A DNA stretch of 64,000 bases from Flavobacterium sp. NG2 (GTDB lineage Bacteria; Bacteroidota; Bacteroidia; Flavobacteriales; Flavobacteriaceae): contig NZ_CP139420.1 of the NCBI RefSeq assembly GCF_034119845.1, positions 412,001-476,000 on the forward strand, in the 5' to 3' direction. Below the pieces are notes generated by a model. The model had not been told where the DNA came from and made no database searches. It was given only the letters and a program-made list of their open reading frames with translations. Shown piece after piece: positions 8,541 through 16,370 of the stretch (its first letter is position 1; the number at the start of each line of letters is the position of its first letter). The translations under genes and the position numbers were made by a program.

Positions 8541-9134
8541 ATGCAAGACACTTTTGAATCCCTGATTTCAAGTTATATTGAAACCAAAGTAGGCATTGCC
8601 AACAATTTCCTGAGCACTGAATTGTGCCAAAACCTAGCCCAAAACATCTTAACGCTAGAAGCTAACGAACTCCTCCAAGAAGCAGGAATAGGCAACGATA
8701 ACAAACTACAACTGAATGCCAAGATTCGGCGTGATACGATTTACTGGTTAGACAAAAAACACAATGACGCTCACGAAAATAGTTTTTTTGAACAGATGGA
8801 CGCCTTTGTACTCTACCTCAACCAGAGTTGTTATGCAGGCATCACCGATTATGAATTTCATTATTCACTATACGAAGCCGGAGATTTCTACAAAAAACAC
8901 CTCGACCAGTTCAAAGACAATTCCAGCCGACAATTCTCGATGATTAGCTACCTCAACCCCAATTGGAAAATTCAAGACGGTGGCGAGCTTTACATCCACC
9001 AACTAGACAAGAACCAAAGTATCTCACCTACCGAAGGCAAAACCGTCTTCTTCAAAAGCAACGAACTCGAACACGAGGTACTAGTAACTAACGAAAGAAG
9101 AATGAGCGTTACGGGATGGTTGAGGAAGGGGTGA
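8541..9134 (+). CDS. 2-oxoglutarate/Fe(II)-dependent dioxygenase, prolyl-4-hydroxylase type
   Basis: The 197-residue protein has the double-stranded beta-helix signature of the P4Hc/SM-20 family. His120 and Asp122 (in KKHLDQF) with His178 (in ELEHEV) form the likely iron triad, and Arg187 is placed to bind 2-oxoglutarate. These enzymes hydroxylate proline or related residues in proteins. Bacterial relatives modify translation factors, but the substrate here cannot be read. It is followed 37 bp later by a GIY-YIG gene that is probably unrelated. Confidence 0.8.
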   Translation: MQDTFESLISSYIETKVGIANNFLSTELCQNLAQNILTLEANELLQEAGIGNDNKLQLNAKIRRDTIYWLDKKHNDAHENSFFEQMDAFVLYLNQSCYAGITDYEFHYSLYEAGDFYKKHLDQFKDNSSRQFSMISYLNPNWKIQDGGELYIHQLDKNQSISPTEGKTVFFKSNELEHEVLVTNERRMSVTGWLRKG

Positions 9135-9171
9135 AAGTTGTAGTTATTCTAAAATTCTGTATTTTAGTATC

Positions 9172-9486
9172 ATGCAACAACAAGAAGGATTTCACACCTA
9201 TTACATTTACATTCTCACCAATAAGGCGAAAACTGTTTTATACACTGGTGTGACCAATAATTTGAAGGTTCGACTACAACAGCACACTGAGAATATCGAA
9301 TACAACAATCCTAGTTTTACCTCACGTTATCAAGTACATTATTTGTTATACTTTGAAAAATTTACTTGGATTCAAGAAGCCATTGCCCGCGAAAAAGAAA
9401 TCAAAGGTTGGCGTAGAGAAAAGAAAATAAATTTGATTAAAACCATCAACCCCGATTTGAATTTCTTGAATGAACTATTTGAGTGA
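9172..9486 (+). CDS. GIY-YIG nuclease-domain protein, stand-alone
   Basis: The 104-residue protein is a single GIY-YIG domain of the small orphan type. The motif appears as YIYIL (11-15) and YTG (24-26), followed by a conserved Arg in VRLQQH, and the glutamate-rich IAREKEIKGWRREKK helix near 70-86. Its biological role is unknown; related small proteins are scattered widely in bacteria. It lies directly upstream of a large tandem array of palindrome-rich units (9573-10957), and the two may belong together. Confidence 0.85.
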   Translation: MQQQEGFHTYYIYILTNKAKTVLYTGVTNNLKVRLQQHTENIEYNNPSFTSRYQVHYLLYFEKFTWIQEAIAREKEIKGWRREKKINLIKTINPDLNFLNELFE

Positions 9487-9572
9487 GAAATGCAATGTTT
9501 TAATAAAGGTTTACAAAGTAATGCAATAACAAATAAACAAAAGTTAACTGTATAGAACCCCCTCACAGTAAA

Positions 9573-10957
9573 CACATAGTAACCCCAAACTTGTCATTCC
9601 GAGGAACGAGGACTCGAGCGATAGCGAACATGCGAAGCAAACTCCGTTAGTATTACTACAAAGAAACTAACACACAGTATGTCATTCCCTACACGTGACG
9701 TAGCTTGTGGAGATCCCTCCTACGTCGGGAAGACAAGTTTGCGGGTAGGGATTGCGGATAAAAAGTAAAATTGTACAAAAATTACAACAAAAAAGGTTGT
9801 AAAAAACTCAGCAAAGAATCCATCATAAAAATTGTGCCCCAAAGAAACTCCACACAGTAACCCCAGACTTGTCATTCCGAGGAACGAGGAAACTCCGCTA
9901 GAAACTCCACAAAGTAGGTAACACAACGTACTTGATTCTCGAAACATGATGCAGTTTGCGGAGATCTCCCCTACGTCGAGATGACAAGTTTGGGCGTAGG
10001 ATTGTGGATAAAAAGTAAAATCACAGAAATAACAAAGACACCAAAACTTCGCAATCAAAATCCACAAAGAATTTCCACACAGTAACCCCAGGCTTCTCAT
10101 CCTGACGTAGGAAGGAACTTCGCTAGTATCTCCACAAAGTATGTAAAACAAAATACCTTATTCTCAAAACGTGATGCAGTTTGTGGAGATCCCTCCTACG
10201 TCGGGAGGACAAGTTTGCGAGTAGGGATTGCGGATAAAAAGTAAAACCGCAGAAACAAAAAGAACACCAAAACTTCGCAATCAAACTCCACATAGAAACT
10301 CCACACAGTAATCCTAAACTTGTCATTCCGAGGAACGAGGAAACTCTGCTAGAAACTCCACAAAGTAGGTAACACAACGTACTTGATTCTCGAAACGTGA
10401 TGCAGTTTGCGGAGATCCCTCCTACGTCGGGAGGACAAGTTTGCGAGTAGGGATTGCGGATAAAAAGTAAAACCGCAGAAACAAAAAGAACACCAAAACT
10501 TCGCAATCTAAATCCACAAAGAAACTACACTAAGTAACCCCAGACTTGTCACCCTGACGTAGGAAGGAACTTCGCTAGTATTACCACAAAGTATATAAAA
10601 CACAGTACCTTATTCTCAAAACGTGATGCAGTTTGCGGAGATCCCTCCTACGTCGGGAGGACAAGTTTGCGGGTAGAGATTGCGGATAAAAAGTAAAATT
10701 ACACAAAAATTGCAACAAAAAAGATTGTAAAAAACTCAGTAAAGAATCCATCATGAAAATTGTGCCCCAAAGAAACTCCACAATCAAACTCCACACAGTA
10801 ACCCCAGACTTGTCATTCCGAGGAACGAGGAAACTCCGCTAGAAACTCCACAAAGTATGTAACACACAGAATGTCATTCCCTGCACGTGACGTAGCTTAC
10901 GGAGATCTCTCCTACGTCGAGATGACAAGATTGCGGGTAGATATTGCGGAAAAATAT
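9573..10957. repeat. Tandem array of six non-coding units of about 226-278 bp
   Basis: Units start near 9573, 9851, 10076, 10302, 10528 and 10792, each opening with a CACAxAGTAAxCCC-like word. Every unit has two inverted halves: one near the start of the type ACTTGTCATTCCGAGGAACG or ACTTGTCACCCTGACGTAGG, and one of the type CTACGTCGGGAGGACAAGTT about 100 bp later, so each can fold back. The tail GCGGATAAAAAGTAAAA ends most units. Spacing is 278, 225, 226, 226 and 264 bp, and the last unit is cut short. The minus-strand reading frames here share this periodicity and are artefacts. Confidence 0.85.
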
Positions 10958-10958
10958 A

Positions 10959-11171
10959 TTATAAATTAATATATCTTGATTTGAAAAAATGCTTATCCTG
11001 TATTGCTTCAACAGCTTTATAATGTTTCAGAAACAACTCATCGTCCAAAAAACTTTCTAAATGAGATTCTACAATATAAATCTTAATTGCTTCGATTTCG
11101 TCAAAGCCTTTTTGATTTCCTAAATATTCTCCATTTTTATAAATTGCGAATAATTTTTTCTTGTTTTTCAT
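10959..11171 (-). CDS. Small hypothetical protein, coupled to HNH nuclease
   Basis: This 70-residue protein is not recognised. It is charged, without a signal peptide or membrane segment, and begins MKNKKKLFAIYKNGEYLGNQKG, reminiscent of short domains that wrap a beta hairpin before helices. Its ATG overlaps the last 4 bases of the HNH gene, so translation is likely coupled. It is third in the zinc-ribbon, HNH, 70-aa operon, and its 3' end abuts the tandem repeat array. An immunity or accessory role for the nuclease is only a guess. Confidence 0.6.
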   Translation of the reverse strand: MKNKKKLFAIYKNGEYLGNQKGFDEIEAIKIYIVESHLESFLDDELFLKHYKAVEAIQDKHFFKSRYINL

Positions 11172-11938
11172 TTTTCAAAAATTGTATCTAAATGGAACTC
11201 TAAAAATTCTTTTCTCGGTAAATATTTAACTGGCTCAGTAATTTTTAAATTTTCAATACTTCCAAAATGAATTTGGTAAAAATCAGATTTAATTTTCTTT
11301 TTCAAACCAGTAGACAAAATGACTTGATAGTTTTGATTAATACCTATTAAACCTTTATCAAATGCTTTATCATACAAAGCCGAGAGACAGATACCATTTT
11401 CAGGATTTAATCTTTCCTTTTCATCTTTTGACCAAGGGACAATATGACTTGCTAATAATAATTCAGGAATATCGATTCCTGAAATAGCGCATTTTTTACT
11501 ATAATTAGCTAGAATCATTTGTCTAAAAACAGACTGATTAACTCTTGTTTTGACTTCTCGTATTTTTGTCTCCCCTTTTACATCTTTTAATCCTAAAAAG
11601 AGATCGTTGTACTTTTCCTCAATATCGATATTTTCTTTTTGGGCTAATATGATTTCACTTTGAAAGATTAATTCTTCTTGATTATGAAAATACTCATCCC
11701 AAATAGGCTGAACAATTTTCGTACCGCCACTCATGCCTTTAATTCCTCTTGCTTGCAAAGCAGGATCAACGCTCGCAAAATTCACTAAACGCAAAGCAAT
11801 AGAACTAGGGGTACGATCTATTAAACCAGCAAGATGAATGATCCCTTTATTTGTACTATGCATTTTTCCAAAGGGAATTTTTAAGTATAAATTAAAGGCA
11901 AGTATTAGTTCTTCTTTTGTCCACAGTCTTTTTGCCAT
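11168..11938 (-). CDS. HNH endonuclease family protein
   Basis: The 256-residue protein has a C-terminal HNH domain: Cys150, then ASHIVPWS with His165, NPENGICL with Asn181, and a DKAFDKGL segment near 190-197. The N-terminal half (1-60) looks like a small helical DNA-reading domain (WTKEELILAFNLYLKIPFGK) seen in restriction-like HNH proteins. It probably cuts DNA; whether it serves restriction or another role is not clear. It begins 6 bp after the end of a small zinc-ribbon gene and overlaps the next gene by 4 bp. No methyltransferase is nearby. Confidence 0.78.
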   Translation of the reverse strand: MAKRLWTKEELILAFNLYLKIPFGKMHSTNKGIIHLAGLIDRTPSSIALRLVNFASVDPALQARGIKGMSGGTKIVQPIWDEYFHNQEELIFQSEIILAQKENIDIEEKYNDLFLGLKDVKGETKIREVKTRVNQSVFRQMILANYSKKCAISGIDIPELLLASHIVPWSKDEKERLNPENGICLSALYDKAFDKGLIGINQNYQVILSTGLKKKIKSDFYQIHFGSIENLKITEPVKYLPRKEFLEFHLDTIFEK

Positions 11939-11944
11939 AATTTT

Positions 11945-12115
11945 TTATTCTATGTCGTTTTGACAAATAAACTCAAATCCACATGAAGTAGTAAGAAATA
12001 TATGATTCTGCGTATTTTTAGAATCTAAAGATTCAGACTTTATTTCAGTTCTATTACCACATACAGGACATGTTGTAGGTTGGTCTCCATAAACATATAC
12101 TTCCGAAAATTCCAT
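11945..12115 (-). CDS. Small four-cysteine (zinc-ribbon-like) protein, first gene of HNH operon
   Basis: Translation of the minus strand from the ATG at 12113-12115 gives a 56-residue protein ending at 11945. It has cysteines at 16 and 19 (TTCPVCG) and at 45 and 51 (SCGFEFIC), spaced like a small zinc ribbon. A good promoter box lies 47-54 bp upstream and the stop codon is only 6 bp from the HNH gene start, so it is very likely a real gene leading this operon. Function is unknown; it could be a DNA- or partner-binding subunit of the nuclease. Confidence 0.7.
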   Translation of the reverse strand: MEFSEVYVYGDQPTTCPVCGNRTEIKSESLDSKNTQNHIFLTTSCGFEFICQNDIE

Positions 12116-12161
12116 ATAGATTAATTTTAGTATTCAACTTTTGTTCACAATGCTATGTCTT

Positions 12162-12169
12162 CAAATTTA
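12162..12169 (-). promoter_or_regulatory. Promoter -7 box for the zinc-ribbon/HNH operon
   Basis: The minus strand reads TAAATTTG, matching TAnnTTTG. Its position upstream of 12115 indicates that the 56-aa gene is the first of the transcript. Confidence 0.6.
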
Positions 12170-12227
12170 TCAATAAAAATGATTCCTTTTAAAATTAAAA
12201 TTTTTTATTAAACCGCCAATCTCATCG

Positions 12228-12270
12228 ATTAACGGTTCTTCTATTATTATGAAAATAACTCATTCTAAAT
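12228..12270 (-). pseudogene. Possible remnant of an HNH-gene paralogue next to the IS110 copy
   Basis: The plus-strand text GATTAACGGTTCTTC...TATGAAAATAACTCATTC..AAATAG closely resembles 11670-11727 inside the HNH gene (GATTAATTCTTCTTG.ATTATGAAAATACTCATCCCAAATAG). About 40 bp are alike with small indels. It stops exactly at the IS110 right end, so it looks like a decayed duplicate cut off at this point. Confidence 0.4.
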
Positions 12271-12324
12271 AGGTACTATCTTTAAAACCTAATTTATTTT
12301 GATTAATTTTTCAATATATTTGTT

Positions 12325-13482
12325 TTAGCAGAGAGGAAGCATACTGCGATTTTTCGTTGAATGTTTACCTTGTTTAGCCTCAACTTGTTTGGGGCTAATT
12401 TTTTTATCCATTTTTGCGTTTGTGCCTTTTTCAAAGGCAAGCAGAGAAGAAAGCTCCTGTTCCTTTTCTTGAATATTTATTCGATAATTAGTATCGTATC
12501 GTTTATTTTTCTTCCACAAATGATAGACCATTACTAATAATTTTTTCTGTACCGCTACATAACTTTTCATTTTTATGGCGTGTTTTTCAAAAGTCCTATT
12601 ATACAAATCTAAAAACGGTTTTTCTTTACATGTTATAACTATTAAAGACGGCATATGAAGAGCTCTTCTTATTCTTGAATTCCCTTTTTTAGATATCTTA
12701 GTCTTTCCAACCCTAGTTCCTGATTGAGCTTCAACAACATCATAACCAGCATAAGAAACTAATTGCTTATAGTTTTTAAATAGCTCAAAACCATTAGTTT
12801 CTGCTATTAGAGTTGCTATAGTTAAGTATCCTATTCCTTTAATTGCCAAGATATTTAAGCATTTATTATAAACTACAGCATCAGATTTAAGATGTAATTT
12901 CATTTTTTTATCTAATTCTTTCAACTGAGCATCAAACAGAGTTATAGTGCTTTTAAGTTGATCAATCAATAAATCGGAACGATACATCGAGTGTTCTAAT
13001 GCATGGATTTGATTACTTATGACCGTTTTTAATTCTTGTATATTTTGATGCTGTCTGGTGTAGTGACGTAATTCATAATAGTAGCGTCCTAATGGCTCCC
13101 AAAGGCTTAAGCATTGTTCAGCTCCCATTTGTGCCAATCCTCTAGCGTCAATACTATCATTCTTAGATTTTAAACCCAAACATTCTAAGTATTTCTTTGC
13201 CTTATTAGGTAAAACTATAGATAGTTTATATCCTTTTTCAAATAAATATAACGCACAATTTTCATGATAGACACCTGTGGCTTCCATACAAACAACCAAA
13301 GGCAAATCCATCTCTTTATGCCATTTTGTTATCCAAGAGTCTAAACTTTCAAAACCAGAAACAGTGTTATTAAAGGTTATTTTAGACTTAAACTGAACTT
13401 GTTGGTTCTCATCAATGACACAAATTGATCCATCAATTTTGCTACTAGAAACATCTAATCCCACAGAATACTTTAAAATCAT
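12325..13482 (-). CDS. IS110-family transposase (DEDD serine recombinase)
   Basis: The 385-residue protein has the N-terminal RuvC-like DEDD domain with Asp10 (SVGLDVS), Glu67 (CMEATG), Asp109 and Asp112 (KNDSIDARG), and a C-terminal Transposase_20 domain (about 205-300) with IKGIGYLTIATLI, SYAGYDVVEAQSGTR and KISKKGNSRIRRAL. Ser254 in the SG motif is the likely nucleophile. A long helical linker (140-200) joins the two. IS110 enzymes excise a circular element and insert it at a site chosen by a bridge RNA encoded in the element. The protein is identical to that of copy 2 and appears intact. Confidence 0.95.
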   Translation of the reverse strand: MILKYSVGLDVSSSKIDGSICVIDENQQVQFKSKITFNNTVSGFESLDSWITKWHKEMDLPLVVCMEATGVYHENCALYLFEKGYKLSIVLPNKAKKYLECLGLKSKNDSIDARGLAQMGAEQCLSLWEPLGRYYYELRHYTRQHQNIQELKTVISNQIHALEHSMYRSDLLIDQLKSTITLFDAQLKELDKKMKLHLKSDAVVYNKCLNILAIKGIGYLTIATLIAETNGFELFKNYKQLVSYAGYDVVEAQSGTRVGKTKISKKGNSRIRRALHMPSLIVITCKEKPFLDLYNRTFEKHAIKMKSYVAVQKKLLVMVYHLWKKNKRYDTNYRINIQEKEQELSSLLAFEKGTNAKMDKKISPKQVEAKQGKHSTKNRSMLPLC

Positions 13483-13517
13483 AACTTTTTGATTTTTAGA
13501 TAAACAAAAAACTACAT

Positions 13518-13674
13518 GGGTCTTGGCTCATTAGTTATACTGCATCTAAATTAAAAACCTAGTGCTTAAGTACTATTGCGACTTGAAATGTAATTAAAAT
13601 GAAGTTGATTAACCTAGCTTACAATATCGTATTAAACGTATCTGGCCCCGATAGAATTTTGCAACTTCATTTTG
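13518..13674 (-). ncRNA. Predicted bridge RNA of IS110 copy 1
   Basis: This is the same non-coding left-end sequence as in copy 2 (22289-22445), read on the minus strand. The 10-mer CTATCGGGGC lies at 13645-13654 inside the loop of the 12-bp AAAATGAAGTTG stem. The flanking target of this copy reads CAATCGGGGCT, eight matching bases up to the core plus one mismatch. Confidence 0.6.
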
Positions 13675-13738
13675 TTTATCAATTATTACTATTTTAAAGA
13701 TACGTATTTTATCATTTTGTAACTATAACAAAGATATG

Positions 13739-13842
13739 AGCCCCGATTGCAGTGATATCCTCTTGTGGAGCTTGCGGAACAAGAGATATAACGGAAAGCG
13801 GGACGAGGCGTTCTTGTAAAACGAATTTATTCTGCTCCTAAT
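13739..13842 (+). repeat. Dispersed AGCCCCGAT...GCTCCTAA repeat, IS110 target
   Basis: The element starts AGCCCCGAT, has an internal palindrome around CTCTTGTGGAGCTTGCGGAA, a GGAAAGCGGGACGAGG segment, and ends CTGCTCCTAA. Relatives lie at 22143-22224 (inverted), 42731-42890 and 56050-56143. IS110 copy 1 joins its AG end precisely. It ends 2 bp before the stop codon of the peptidase gene. Confidence 0.75.
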
Positions 13843-13844
13843 TC

Positions 13845-15941
13845 TTATTTTGGTAATTGCGTGATTCCCATGTTATAGAGGGTAAAGGCTTGGATATCGA
13901 CGTTTTCTTGTATCGTGGCGGCTACTGATTTTCCGGCGCCGTGGCCTGCTTTGACATCGATGCGAATGAGGGTTGGATTGGTGCCTGTTTGTTTGGCTTG
14001 TAACTCGGCGGCAAACTTGAAACTGTGTGCGGGCACTACTCTATCGTCGTGGTCGCCGGTGGTAATCAGGGTGGCGGGATAGTGCGTGCCGGCCTTGACG
14101 TTGTGTACGGGCGAGTAGTTGCGGAGGTAGTCGAACATGGGTTTGCTGTCCTGTGCGGTTCCGTAATCGTATGCCCAGCCTGCGCCTGCGGTAAAGCTGT
14201 GGTAGCGCAACATATCGAGCACGCTAACTGCGGGCAGGGCCACTTGCATGAGGTCCGGACGCTGGGTCATGACAGCACCTACAAGCAAACCTCCGTTAGA
14301 CCCACCACGGATGGCGAGGTAGTTTTTGGAAGTGTATTTATTATTTATCAAATATTCGGCCGCGGCGATAAAATCATCAAAAACGTTTTGTTTTTGTTGC
14401 TGGGTTCCGGCATCGTGCCATTTTTTGCCGTATTCGCCACCTCCACGAAGGTTGGCTACAGCATAGATGCCGCCGTTTTCCATCCAAACGGCATTGGCGA
14501 TGCTAAAACTTGGCGTTAGGCTGATGTTAAAACCTCCGTAACCGTAAAGTATAGTTGGGTTTTGTCCGTTGAGGGTGATACCCTTTTTGTGGGTAATCAT
14601 CATCGGGATTTTGGTTCCATCTTTGGAGGTATAAAACACTTGGTGGGTTTCATAATTATCCGACTGGAAATCGGCTTTTGATTTTCGGTATAGGCTTGAT
14701 TTTCCTGTTTGGGTGTCTAAGGCATAGATATTCCCTGCGGTGGTGTAATTTGTAAAAGTATAATACAAAACCGTTTCCTTTTTCTTGTCACTAAAACCCG
14801 AAGCGGTTCCTAAATCAGGAAGCTGAATGGTTCTTAGCTTTTGTCCTTTGCCATTGTATTGCTCCACTACCGAAACGGCGTCTTGCATATAATGCGCAAA
14901 GAAAAAACCTCCAGCGGTGCCGATGTTTAATACGTTTTGCGTTTCTGGGATGAAATCTTTCCAGTTTTCGACCGTTGGGTTTTGGAAATCAACGGTGATG
15001 ATGCGTTTGTTGGGTGCATTCAGGTCGGTTTCTATAAAGAGTTGGCTGCCTTGATTGTCGATGACATTATTGTCACTCTCAAAATTATCCACTACAGTAA
15101 AGATTGGGCTGTTGGCCTTTGTAAGGTCTTTGATGTAGAGTTCGTTTCCGTAAGTGGTATTGGCCGCTGTGATGACTAAATAACGATCATCCTCGGTCAC
15201 TGAACCGCCTACATAACGGCGTTTTTGGCTTTCGCCAAAGATTACTATATCTGATTTTTGGCTAGTGCCAATGGCATGAAAATACAGTTTGTGTTGATCG
15301 GTTTTGGCTGAGTGATGGCTTCCTTGGGGTTTTTCATAACTGGAATAATAAAAGCCTTTGTTGCCCAACCATGACAAGCCACTGAATTTGACATCTATCA
15401 GCGTATCGCCAATTTGTTCTTTGGTAATGGCGTTTAAAACAATGACTTTGCGCCAGTCGCTTCCGCCCTCTGAAATGGAATATGCCAAGAGTGAACCGTC
15501 TTTGGAAAAACTAATTTCGCCCAATGAGGTTGTTCCATCTGCTGAAAAGCTATTCGGGTCTAGGAAGATTTCTTCTTTTCCGGATTTGTCTTTTCGGTAC
15601 AAAACGGATTGGTTTTGGAGTCCGTTGTTTTTATAGTAATAGCTGTAATTCCCTTCTTTGAAAGGGGCGCTTTGTTTTTCGTAATTCCATAATTGCTCCA
15701 TTCGGCTTTTGATTGCATCTCTAAACGGAATTTGGTCTAGATAGTCAAACGTCACTTTGTTTTGAGCTTTGACCCAAGCGGCAGTTTCGGGTGAGCGGTC
15801 GTCTTCGAGCCAACGGTATGGGTCGGGGATTTGGGTATCGAAATAGGTGTCGATTATAGGGCCTTTTTCGGTTTTTGGGTATTGGATGTTATTTTGTCCT
15901 AAGGCTGAAATTGTTGTCATTAAAAAGAATATTTTTTTCAT
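13845..15941 (-). CDS. Prolyl oligopeptidase, S9A family, exported
   Basis: The 698-residue serine peptidase cuts after proline in short peptides. It begins with a signal peptide (about 1-16, ending ISALGQ), so it is likely periplasmic. The seven-bladed propeller occupies the middle, and the alpha/beta hydrolase domain holds the nucleophile in GGSNGG near residue 549, the acid in TGDHDDRVVP and the histidine in KAGHGAGKS. The family length is about 700, so it is complete. Its base composition looks richer in G and C than its neighbours. It has its own promoter box and ends against a repeat adjoining IS110 copy 1. Confidence 0.93.
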   Translation of the reverse strand: MKKIFFLMTTISALGQNNIQYPKTEKGPIIDTYFDTQIPDPYRWLEDDRSPETAAWVKAQNKVTFDYLDQIPFRDAIKSRMEQLWNYEKQSAPFKEGNYSYYYKNNGLQNQSVLYRKDKSGKEEIFLDPNSFSADGTTSLGEISFSKDGSLLAYSISEGGSDWRKVIVLNAITKEQIGDTLIDVKFSGLSWLGNKGFYYSSYEKPQGSHHSAKTDQHKLYFHAIGTSQKSDIVIFGESQKRRYVGGSVTEDDRYLVITAANTTYGNELYIKDLTKANSPIFTVVDNFESDNNVIDNQGSQLFIETDLNAPNKRIITVDFQNPTVENWKDFIPETQNVLNIGTAGGFFFAHYMQDAVSVVEQYNGKGQKLRTIQLPDLGTASGFSDKKKETVLYYTFTNYTTAGNIYALDTQTGKSSLYRKSKADFQSDNYETHQVFYTSKDGTKIPMMITHKKGITLNGQNPTILYGYGGFNISLTPSFSIANAVWMENGGIYAVANLRGGGEYGKKWHDAGTQQQKQNVFDDFIAAAEYLINNKYTSKNYLAIRGGSNGGLLVGAVMTQRPDLMQVALPAVSVLDMLRYHSFTAGAGWAYDYGTAQDSKPMFDYLRNYSPVHNVKAGTHYPATLITTGDHDDRVVPAHSFKFAAELQAKQTGTNPTLIRIDVKAGHGAGKSVAATIQENVDIQAFTLYNMGITQLPK

Positions 15942-15961
15942 GAGTTAGATTGAAGGCTTAG

Positions 15962-15969
15962 CAAAAATA
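15962..15969 (-). promoter_or_regulatory. Promoter -7 box for the prolyl oligopeptidase
   Basis: The minus strand reads TATTTTTG, matching TAnnTTTG, about 20 bp before the ATG. Confidence 0.55.
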
Positions 15970-15984
15970 GGGATAAAACGGTTG

Positions 15985-16370
15985 AAACATATAAGTCATA
16001 TAAGTTTTATAACATTTCAGACTTAAAAAATTTTCACCATTAAGAAGTTAAGAAAAATTAAGTTTAACTAATGATGAAAAAGGCTAACCATATAAGAAAT
16101 CTAAGAGCATTTAAGAATTGCACTGTGTAACCATTAACACTTAAAAATAAAACCATTAAGAGATTAAGAAAAATTAAGTGTAAAAAAAAATAACCATATA
16201 AGACATATAAGAAAATATAAGAATCATCTAAAAAGAAAAAACCATTAAAGCTATAAGAAATAAGTTCAAAAACTTAATATCCTTAATGCCTTAATGGTTC
16301 AAAAAATATGTTCAACGCTTAAATGCTCCTACTTTTCTTAAATGGTTTAAAAACAAAAAAACTTATATGT
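15985..16370. repeat. AT-rich repeat field of CATATAAG and CCATTAAG words
   Basis: The gap is filled with short related words: ACATATAAGTCATATAAG, AACCATTAAGAGATTAAG, AACCATATAAGACATATAAG, and inverted forms CTTAATGCCTTAATGGTTC and ACTTATATGTTTAAA at its far end. The outer words are complementary, so the field can fold back on itself. The same words form the inverted repeat at 19180-19332 on the other side of the TonB receptor pair. Confidence 0.65.

Larger units (their letters stand above)
12271..13738 (-). mobile_element. IS110-family insertion sequence, copy 1
   Basis: Ends were set by comparing the flanks of two copies. On the minus strand the element begins CATATCTTTG right after ATCGGGGCT (complement at 13739-13747) and ends GATAGTACCT at 12271. 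Length is 1468 bp, the same as copy 2. There are no terminal inverted repeats and no target duplication beyond a CT dinucleotide shared by both ends, as expected of this family. One transposase gene sits behind a 256-bp non-coding left end. The flank at the left end is a dispersed repeat element (13739-13842). Confidence 0.92.

Noticed and set aside
9720..10796. Three long minus-strand reading frames (9720-10151, 10123-10506, 10581-10796)
   Set aside because: They follow the period of the tandem units, share the same repeated peptide words and have no promoter or family features; they are open by chance within repeats.
9573..10957. Possible CRISPR array
   Set aside because: Units are 225-278 bp and similar throughout; there are no short repeats with unique 30-40 bp spacers and no cas genes.
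14025..14519. Plus-strand reading frame of 164 codons
   Set aside because: It is antisense to the catalytic domain of the prolyl oligopeptidase, which is strongly supported by its motifs; the G- and C-rich codons there leave the opposite strand open.
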